Shown here piece by piece: positions 1 through 4,459 of a DNA stretch of 6,136 bases (position 1 is the first letter of the stretch; every line of letters starts with the position of its first letter). The DNA comes from Pseudomonadota bacterium. GTDB lineage: Bacteria > Myxococcota_A > Polyangia > Polyangiales > Ga0077539. The notes beneath the pieces were generated by a model. The model searched no databases and was not told the DNA's origin. It saw only the letters and a list, made by a program, of their open reading frames with translations. Position numbers and translations under genes: made by a program. The DNA is taken from positions 1 through 6,136 of the forward strand of contig JAEYZO010000189.1 in the NCBI GenBank assembly GCA_023428035.1, given 5' to 3'.

Positions 1-419
1 CCCGCGGAGAGCGTACCGACGGTGAGCGCGAGGAGCGCCGCGGCCTGCGCCATCGCCGCGAGGCCGACGTGGTGAAAGGCCGTCATGAACACGCGACCGG
101 CGTAGGCGGCGAGGCCCGCCCACGCGACGCACAAGGGCGGCGCGACGAGCGCGAGGGCGGACACGTAGCTGCCCCGCGCGAGCACCCAGGCGTCGAGGGC
201 CGCTCGCCGCGAGGGAGTGAGCGCGAGGGCGAAGGGAGAGAGCGCGAGCCCCACCACGAGCCCGGGGACCACCAGCAGCGACGCGAGGCGCCACCCGAGG
301 GCGAAGCGATGCCCCGAGCTCGCCCCGAGGCCCCACGCGAAGCCCGCGAGCGCGCCCGCGAGCACGGGCCCCGCGACGGCGGCGCCCACGCGGCGCGCGG
401 TGTCTCGCGCGGAGGTCAC
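1..419 (-). CDS. Polytopic membrane protein of unknown function, N-terminal part (C-terminus beyond the left edge)
   Basis: A minus-strand frame opens with GTG at 419-417 and stays open for 139 codons to the window edge, so only the N-terminus is visible. The product is very rich in Ala, Leu, Gly and Val. Four hydrophobic stretches suit membrane segments, roughly at residues 12-33, 46-67, 84-106 and 117-138, with Arg-rich connections such as RDTARR near the start and SRRA near residue 71. The start is chosen because GTG overlaps the TGA of the upstream isomerase gene in a GTGA junction, a common sign of translational coupling. An AGGGG sequence lies just upstream but is too close to the GTG to be an ideal ribosome binding site. 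I do not recognise the family. An N-terminal membrane anchor of a larger enzyme, such as a membrane sulfatase, is possible but unsupported. The strand assignment rests on the hydrophobic pattern and the overlap. Confidence 0.66.
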   Translation of the reverse strand, partial: MTSARDTARRVGAAVAGPVLAGALAGFAWGLGASSGHRFALGWRLASLLVVPGLVVGLALSPFALALTPSRRAALDAWVLARGSYVSALALVAPPLCVAWAGLAAYAGRVFMTAFHHVGLAAMAQAAALLALTVGTLSA

Positions 420-1189
420 TTCCCCTGGAACTGCGCGGGGCGCTTCTGGAGGAAGGCCGCGACGCCCTCCATGCAGTCCTCCGAGCGGAGGCACTCCGCC
501 TGGGCCTTGCCCTCGGCCGAGAACGCCGTCGCGAAATCCGCGTCGAGCCCCGCGCGCATCAAGCGCTTGATCCGCGCGAGCGCCATGGGGGCGGCGCCCA
601 CGAGCTTGTCGACCACGGCCTGCGTCACGGAGGCCAGCTCCGAGGGCTCGCACAGGCGCGCGACGAGCCCGAGGCGGTGCGCCTCCGCGGCGTCGAGCTT
701 CTCTCCGAGCAGCGCGAGCTCCAGGGCCTTGGAGAGCCCCACGAGGCGGGGGAGCATCCACGTGCCGCCGCCGTCGGGGATGAGCCCGATGCGCACGAAG
801 CCCTCTTGAAAGTAGGCCCGGGTGCTCGCCACGCGCAGGTCCGCGGCGAGGGCGAGGTCGCAGCCGAAGCCGTAGGCCGCGCCGTCGACCGAGGCCACCA
901 CGGGCTGCGGCGCGCGCACCACCGCGCGGATGAGGTCTTGGAACTTCGCGAGGTGCTCGTCGACGCGCTCCAGGAGCTCGGGCCCCTGGCTCGCGGCGTA
1001 GCGCAGGTCGGCGCCGGAGCAGAACGCCCCCCCCGCGCCGGCGAGCACGATCACCCGCGCGTCGCCCGCGGTGACGACGCCCTCGGTGAGGGCGGCGAGC
1101 ACCGAGGGCTCGAGCGCGTTGCGGCAGTCGGGGCGGTCGAGGGTGACCCAGCGCGCGCCGCCGCGGTCTTCGATGTGCACTGCGTTCAT
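416..1189 (-). CDS. Enoyl-CoA hydratase/isomerase family protein, PaaG-like
   Basis: This 257-residue protein has the usual length and full fold signature of the crotonase superfamily, cytoplasmic enzymes that act on acyl-CoA thioesters. The oxyanion-hole motif FCSGADL is at residues 56-62, and the second loop, with GAAYGFGCDLALAADL, is at 103-118. The segment IGLIPDGGGTW at 134-144 carries Asp139 where PaaG-type isomerases have their catalytic Asp. In classical enoyl-CoA hydratase two Glu residues do catalysis; here the positions hold Asp111 and, by my alignment, Phe131, so simple hydration is less likely than double-bond isomerisation. The C-terminal EGVAAFLQKRPAQFQGK closely resembles the end of E. 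coli PaaG. No other phenylacetate genes are visible, so the substrate is unknown and I give no symbol. The ATG at 1189 lies 8 nt after the transporter stop, with only a weak GAGTGAG upstream, and the stop overlaps the next gene. The family call is firm; the isomerase call is inferred. Confidence 0.93.
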   Translation of the reverse strand: MNAVHIEDRGGARWVTLDRPDCRNALEPSVLAALTEGVVTAGDARVIVLAGAGGAFCSGADLRYAASQGPELLERVDEHLAKFQDLIRAVVRAPQPVVASVDGAAYGFGCDLALAADLRVASTRAYFQEGFVRIGLIPDGGGTWMLPRLVGLSKALELALLGEKLDAAEAHRLGLVARLCEPSELASVTQAVVDKLVGAAPMALARIKRLMRAGLDADFATAFSAEGKAQAECLRSEDCMEGVAAFLQKRPAQFQGK

Positions 1190-1197
1190 GGGACGTC

Positions 1198-2553
1198 TCA
1201 CTCCTCGGTGGGGGGCTTCGGGGCCGTGGGCCTCTTCATGGCGATGAGGGGCTTCACCCCTGGCGTGCCGTCGTGGGCGGTGATGCTCGCGGGGGCGAGC
1301 GAGAGGGCGTGGGCGCGGGCCACCACGAGGTCGCGGTCGACCACGGGCACGGCCTCGGGGTGGGCCTCGACGACGGCCACGGTGACCGGGTCGCCGGGCT
1401 CGTGCGACGCGGGCAGGGCCTGGTAGAAGCGCGTGCCGCGGTACCACTCCACCAGCTCGCCGAGCAGCACCTTGAGCACCGAGGCCACGGGGATCGCCAC
1501 GAGGAGGCCCGTGAAGCCCGCGACCTTTCCGCCCGCGAGGAGGGCGATGATCACGGTGACCGGCGAGAGGCCGATGGAGCCGCCCACGATGCGCGGCGTG
1601 ACGAGCGTGAGGTCGAGCACGTGCACGAAGAGCATGTAGCTCAGCACCGCGAAGACCTGCGACGAGCCGCCCTCGAGCACCGAGAGGAGCAGGGCCATGC
1701 CGAGGGCGATGAAGAAGCCCACGTAGGGCACGAAGGAGAGGAGCCCCGCGATGATGCCGAGGCCCAGCCCTCCGGGGACGCGCAGCGCGGCGAGGCCCAC
1801 GGCGAAGAGCCCGCCGAGGATGAGCATCGCGAGGGACTGACCGCGAACGTAGCGGCCGAGGGCGCGGTCGACGTTGACGACGATGCGCTCGACGTCGGCG
1901 CGCGCGCGCAGGGGGATCAGCGCCGCCACGCCCCTGATGAGCCGCTGCCAGTCGAGGAGGAAATAGAAGGCCATCGCCATCACGATGACCCCCTCGAAGA
2001 TGGCTTGAATGACCGTGACGCCGGCGCCTGCGGCGGAGAGCATCACCGAGGCGGTGCGCGGCGCGATCTCGCTCGCGCGCAGGCCGAGCTGCGCGAGCCA
2101 CTGGTCGACGGTGACCGGGATGCGCACGTGGTAGTTCTGGCGCAGCCGCAGGAGGAGCTGGTTCGCCCAGGGGATCCAGTGCTCGCGGAGCTTCGTGGGG
2201 AGAGACGTCGCGAGGGTGGTGAGCTGCCGGATCAGGTCGGGGACGACGATCCAGAAGCCGAGCACGACGACCACGGTGAGACCGAGGAGCACCACCGCGA
2301 TGGCGAGGGGCCGCGGCATCCTCCGCCGCTCGAGGAACTCCACCAGGGGTTCGAGCAGGTACGCGACGCCCAGGGCCATCGCGACCAGAAGCAGGATGTC
2401 GTGGAAGTACCAGGCCAGCGCGAGCAAGAGCGCGAGCACCACCCACGGCACCACCGCGCGCTGCGGGGCCGTCGGCGCCACGAGCCGAAAGGGCCGGGCC
2501 GCCCGAGGCGAGACGTCGGGCGCGCTCGGGGGAGGCTGCGAGGTCGGGTCCAT
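1198..2553 (-). CDS. AI-2E family transporter (PerM/TqsA/YdiK type)
   Basis: The product is a 451-residue inner-membrane protein of the AI-2 exporter superfamily. Members have been linked to autoinducer-2 export or to cation/proton antiport, so the substrate cannot be read from sequence. A Pro-rich cytoplasmic head (residues 1-33) is followed by hydrophobic segments near 34-51, 53-70 and 83-104. A soluble insert spans about 105-170, and further segments lie near 172-200, 240-262, 264-292, 297-318 and 328-362. Family signatures are YLLEPLVEFLERRRMPRPLA at 65-84, GRYVRGQSLAMLILG at 233-247, SFVPYVGFFIALGMALLL at 273-290 and the TPRIVGGSIGLSP segment at 319-331. After the last membrane segment comes a soluble tail of about 80 residues (370-451), ending in a Pro/Thr/Lys-rich stretch, which is longer than usual. 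ATG at 2553 is the only good start near the family N-terminus, although no clear Shine-Dalgarno precedes it. It is first in the minus-strand cluster, followed 8 nt later by the isomerase gene. Confidence 0.93.
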   Translation of the reverse strand: MDPTSQPPPSAPDVSPRAARPFRLVAPTAPQRAVVPWVVLALLLALAWYFHDILLLVAMALGVAYLLEPLVEFLERRRMPRPLAIAVVLLGLTVVVVLGFWIVVPDLIRQLTTLATSLPTKLREHWIPWANQLLLRLRQNYHVRIPVTVDQWLAQLGLRASEIAPRTASVMLSAAGAGVTVIQAIFEGVIVMAMAFYFLLDWQRLIRGVAALIPLRARADVERIVVNVDRALGRYVRGQSLAMLILGGLFAVGLAALRVPGGLGLGIIAGLLSFVPYVGFFIALGMALLLSVLEGGSSQVFAVLSYMLFVHVLDLTLVTPRIVGGSIGLSPVTVIIALLAGGKVAGFTGLLVAIPVASVLKVLLGELVEWYRGTRFYQALPASHEPGDPVTVAVVEAHPEAVPVVDRDLVVARAHALSLAPASITAHDGTPGVKPLIAMKRPTAPKPPTEE

Positions 2554-2615
2554 CCGTGCGGGAGGCCGTACCGCACTTGCAATCGGTCGTTGTACTGTGC
2601 GAGTGTTCAGTGCGT

Positions 2616-2638
2616 GGGTCGCGCAGGGCGCGCGACCT
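2616..2638 (+). promoter_or_regulatory. Inverted repeat / possible 5' UTR hairpin
   Basis: GGTCGCGC at 2617-2624 and GCGCGACC at 2630-2637 are perfect inverted repeats around the 5-nt loop AGGGC. A G-U pair at 2616/2638 could extend the stem to nine pairs. It sits 8 nt before the Shine-Dalgarno sequence of the small acidic protein gene. It could be a leader hairpin or an operator, but GC-rich DNA produces such repeats by chance and no T-tract follows. Confidence 0.35.
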
Positions 2639-2645
2639 GACCGAC

Positions 2646-2650
2646 GGAGG
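2646..2650 (+). promoter_or_regulatory. Strong ribosome binding site of the small acidic protein gene
   Basis: GGAGG is followed by a 6-nt spacer and ATG at 2657. The reading frame is open for several hundred bases further upstream, across the transporter start, so this site is what fixes the start of the small gene. Confidence 0.75.
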
Positions 2651-2656
2651 GCAGCG

Positions 2657-2962
2657 ATGGCCGACGGCATGCTGGCGAGGGAGATCGACGGGGCTTGCGT
2701 CGAGCGCAAGATCGACGGCGCGACGCTGGTGTTCCAGCGCTGGGCCGACGTGTGGATGATCGACCGGCTGCCCGACCTCGACGACGAGGGCGACCCCGGG
2801 GCGAGCACCGCGGTGACCCGCGACGCGCTCGCGAGCGCCGACGGCCTGGGCTTGATGACCCTGCGCGACCGTCAGCTCCGACGTCTCGGGCTCCCGAGAG
2901 AGGGCGACGGAGCGGCGATCTTGTGGCGCCTCGTGAGCGACTTCGACGGCTTCGATCCCTGA
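2657..2962 (+). CDS. Small acidic protein of unknown function (101 aa)
   Basis: I do not recognise this protein. It is 101 residues long and acidic, with about 20 Asp/Glu against 12 Lys/Arg. There is one Cys (residue 14), three Trp (29, 33, 90), and no signal peptide or membrane segment, so it is probably cytoplasmic. The N-terminal half (about 10-38) looks like two or three short strands with alternating hydrophobic residues, as in ATLVFQRWADVWMIDRL. An Asp-rich loop (DLDDEGDPG, 40-48) follows, then a probably helical C-terminal half with the basic patch RDRQLRRLGLPRE at 70-82. The end is FDGFDP. The start is set by GGAGG six bases upstream; an in-frame ATG four codons later lacks such a site. 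It is divergent from the transporter gene and 38 nt before the barrel-protein gene, which appears to have its own promoter. Codon use matches that of its neighbours, which supports a real gene. Confidence 0.72.
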   Translation: MADGMLAREIDGACVERKIDGATLVFQRWADVWMIDRLPDLDDEGDPGASTAVTRDALASADGLGLMTLRDRQLRRLGLPREGDGAAILWRLVSDFDGFDP

Positions 2963-2982
2963 CCGCTCGCGCGGGGAGGTCT

Positions 2983-2990
2983 GCTAGGGT
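2983..2990 (+). promoter_or_regulatory. Extended -10 promoter of the barrel-protein gene
   Basis: The sequence TGCTAGGGT at 2982-2990 reads as an extended -10: TG, one base, then TAGGGT (2985-2990). No good -35 lies 16-18 bp upstream; CTGACC at 2959-2964 is about 20 bp away. Transcription would begin near 2997, only about 4 nt before the ATG at 3001. The nearby purine-rich GGGGAGG (2973-2979) lies upstream of that start and is more than 20 nt from the ATG, so it is not a usable ribosome binding site. Confidence 0.45.
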
Positions 2991-3000
2991 CCGCGGCTCC

Positions 3001-4398
3001 ATGCACGTGCCCTCGCGGATCGCGCTCGCGGCGCTCCTCGCGCCCGCGGTCTCCCTCGCGCAGCCCCGCGGTCAGGCACCGCGCGTCGCGGTCGGTGCCA
3101 TCACTGGAGAGCGCTCGGCCATCACCCGCAGCATGGTGGCGAGCGTCCTGGCGGACCACGTGGGCGAGATCGAGCTGGCCTCGACCACGGAGTACAACGC
3201 CACCGCGCAGCGACTGGGGATCGCCAACCAGCAAGACCAGGCCGCCATCGAGGCCCTCTCCCGCGAGCTCCGCCTCGACGCCGTGGTGGTGGGCTCCCTC
3301 GAGCGGCGTCTCCGCGGGTACCGCCTCGTGCTCCGCGTGATGCGCGGCGGCGACGGGATGCTCTCGGGCAACGCCACGTGGGAGTTCGACCACATGGAAG
3401 AGGTCAACGCCCTCGGCACCGAGATCTGGGAGCGGCTCAGCCCGTACTTCCGCGTTCAGATCCCGCCGACCCCTACCCCGACTCCGACCCCAACCCTCAC
3501 GCCTACGGGCAACGCCGTCACGCCCACGCCGATGGGCAACGCTCCCCGCTCGACGACGCCCGCGTCTGCGCCGGCGCCCGCGAGCTCTCCCGGCCTCGGG
3601 TGGCTCGAGCTCCGCGTGGGCGGCGGCCTCGGAGGGCGCGACTGGCGCGTGCCCGTGCTGGGAGAGAGCTCGCCGCGGGGCTACGAGAACCCGACCTTCC
3701 CGGTGCTCACCGCGGGGGTGACGGCGCTGTGGCCGGTGCGTCGTCAGCGGCTGGGGGTGGGCCTCGACGCGCAGTTCAACCTCCCGCTGGGGCTGTCGTC
3801 GGTGGGCCGCGACTCCAGCGGCAGGGAGGTCCCGCTCGCGTCGTCGTCGTACGGGTTCCTGCTGGGGGCGATGGTGGCGCGCCGGCCCGCGGGGGGCGGC
3901 GAGCTGCGCTTCTCCGCGGGGCTCGCGCTGCACGCCTTCGACGTCGACACGGCGCGGCTGCCCGTCGACCGACGTCTCAGCAACGCGGGCTACATCGGCC
4001 TGCGCGTGGCGGGCGAGGGCGTGCTGCCCCTGTGGTCTCGCCCCGAGGGGGAGTTCGGCTTGCTCTTCGGCGGGGAGCTGCGGTGGATGGGGGTGAGCGC
4101 CGACATGAAGGCCGCGTTCGGGCAGAACCCTGGCGACACCTTCGCGATCGGCGCGTGGGGCGGCTTCGCGGCGCGCCTCGACGCGCTCACGCCGGGGCTG
4201 GGCCTGCGGCTCGTGGCGGAGTTCGTTCGATACCGAACGAGCTTCGCCGGGCCCATCGACCCGCGGGCGGGGGTGGGCACGGCGAGCGACTCGGTCGACG
4301 ACTACACCCGCTTCTCGATCGCGGTGACCTACGCCTTCGGCGTCGAGGCCACGGCGTCGCGGTCGGCCCCGCGCAGGGACCCCTTCCTCGGGCGCTGA
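3001..4398 (+). CDS. Secreted protein with TolB/CsgG-like N-terminal domain, Thr-Pro linker and predicted outer-membrane beta-barrel
   Basis: This 465-residue protein begins with a signal peptide, MHVPSRIALAALLAPAVSLA, with likely cleavage after residue 20. Residues 27-150 form an alpha/beta domain with the pattern PRVAVGAITGE, then a helix, a predicted strand and LRLDAVVVGSLERRLRGYR (90-108). That order recalls the periplasmic TolB N-terminal, CsgG and FlgO folds that test or bind cell-envelope partners. A Thr-Pro/Ala-Pro linker follows (155-198), including four TP units in a row and two similar segments, PTGNA and PMGNA. Residues 199-446 show about ten amphipathic strands with Gly and aromatic residues at the ends, fitting an outer-membrane barrel that closes with FSIAVTYAF (438-446), followed by a basic 19-residue tail. 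The start is the first ATG giving a clean signal peptide, and a -10 element lies just upstream. The function is unknown; the localisation is well supported and the domain names are inferred. Confidence 0.85.
   Translation: MHVPSRIALAALLAPAVSLAQPRGQAPRVAVGAITGERSAITRSMVASVLADHVGEIELASTTEYNATAQRLGIANQQDQAAIEALSRELRLDAVVVGSLERRLRGYRLVLRVMRGGDGMLSGNATWEFDHMEEVNALGTEIWERLSPYFRVQIPPTPTPTPTPTLTPTGNAVTPTPMGNAPRSTTPASAPAPASSPGLGWLELRVGGGLGGRDWRVPVLGESSPRGYENPTFPVLTAGVTALWPVRRQRLGVGLDAQFNLPLGLSSVGRDSSGREVPLASSSYGFLLGAMVARRPAGGGELRFSAGLALHAFDVDTARLPVDRRLSNAGYIGLRVAGEGVLPLWSRPEGEFGLLFGGELRWMGVSADMKAAFGQNPGDTFAIGAWGGFAARLDALTPGLGLRLVAEFVRYRTSFAGPIDPRAGVGTASDSVDDYTRFSIAVTYAFGVEATASRSAPRRDPFLGR
3463..3507 (+). 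repeat. Thr-Pro repeat in the linker of the barrel protein
   Basis: About seven tandem CCN-ACN codon pairs, with one Leu interruption, encode a P-T run at residues 155-169. A second Thr-Pro patch lies at residues 174-177. Codons vary from unit to unit (CCT, CCG, CCA; ACC, ACT, ACG), so this is not a recently slipped perfect repeat. It makes an extended, flexible spacer between the two folded domains. Confidence 0.8.
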
Positions 4399-4459
4399 CC
4401 CGCCACCGCGGCGGCGCTCCGTGGTGTATATCCCTCGCCCCCGTAGCCGGAGGCTGAAG
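4399..4459 (+). promoter_or_regulatory. Intergenic region and probable alaS promoter
   Basis: These 61 bp hold an AT-rich island in very GC-rich DNA: TGTATATC at 4425-4432. TATATC (4427-4432) is a plausible -10 and would start transcription near 4439, giving a leader of about 20 nt. No good -35 is visible. The leader is too short for a T-box or another amino-acid-sensing riboswitch. A small GC hairpin, CCGCC/GGCGG (4400-4404 and 4410-4414), follows the upstream stop codon without a T-tract. Confidence 0.45.
4449..4453 (+). promoter_or_regulatory. Ribosome binding site of alaS
   Basis: GGAGG with a 6-nt spacer before GTG at 4460 fixes this non-ATG start. The next in-frame ATG is 44 codons in, inside the catalytic domain (NAGM), so it cannot be the true start. 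Confidence 0.85.

Larger units (their letters stand above)
2554..2656. promoter_or_regulatory. Divergent intergenic region between the transporter cluster and the small acidic protein gene
   Basis: These 103 bp separate divergent start codons at 2553 (minus) and 2657 (plus), so promoters for both directions should lie here. The least GC-rich part is about 2577-2610. It contains the palindrome TTGCAA (2577-2582) and, on the plus strand, TACTGT (2593-2598) as a possible -10. On the minus strand, TACAAC (2594-2589) is a possible -10. None has a convincing partner at 16-18 bp, so I call the region but not individual promoters. A short inverted repeat GTGCGG/CCGCAC (2556-2561 and 2571-2576) lies at the start of the transporter message, and a longer one (2617-2637) lies before the small gene. 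Confidence 0.5.

Noticed and set aside
1190..2446. Upstream extension of the isomerase reading frame into the transporter gene
   Set aside because: The extension is Arg/Pro/Ala-rich shadow sequence. The isomerase homology starts exactly at the ATG at 1189.
1273..2640. Long plus-strand open frame opposite the AI-2E transporter
   Set aside because: Its translation is a low-complexity run of His, Arg, Glu, Asp and Gly, typical of the antisense frame of a GC-rich gene. The minus strand carries clear family signatures.
3463..3540. Tandem CCNACN repeat considered as a CRISPR-like or satellite repeat
   Set aside because: The units are six bases long with no spacers, and they stay in frame as a Thr-Pro linker.
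4221..4242. Operator-like palindrome TCGTTCG-ATAC-CGAACGA
   Set aside because: It is a perfect 7-bp inverted repeat, but it lies deep inside the barrel-protein coding sequence (residues around 407-414), where ordinary codons for FVRYRTSF explain it. It is worth noting only if the same palindrome recurs elsewhere in the genome.
4400..4414. Possible terminator after the barrel-protein gene
   Set aside because: The stem is only 5 bp and has no T-tract; such stems are frequent by chance at this GC content.
4399..4459. T-box or other leader control of alaS
   Set aside because: Only 61 bp separate the genes and the likely leader is about 20 nt, too short for a T-box.
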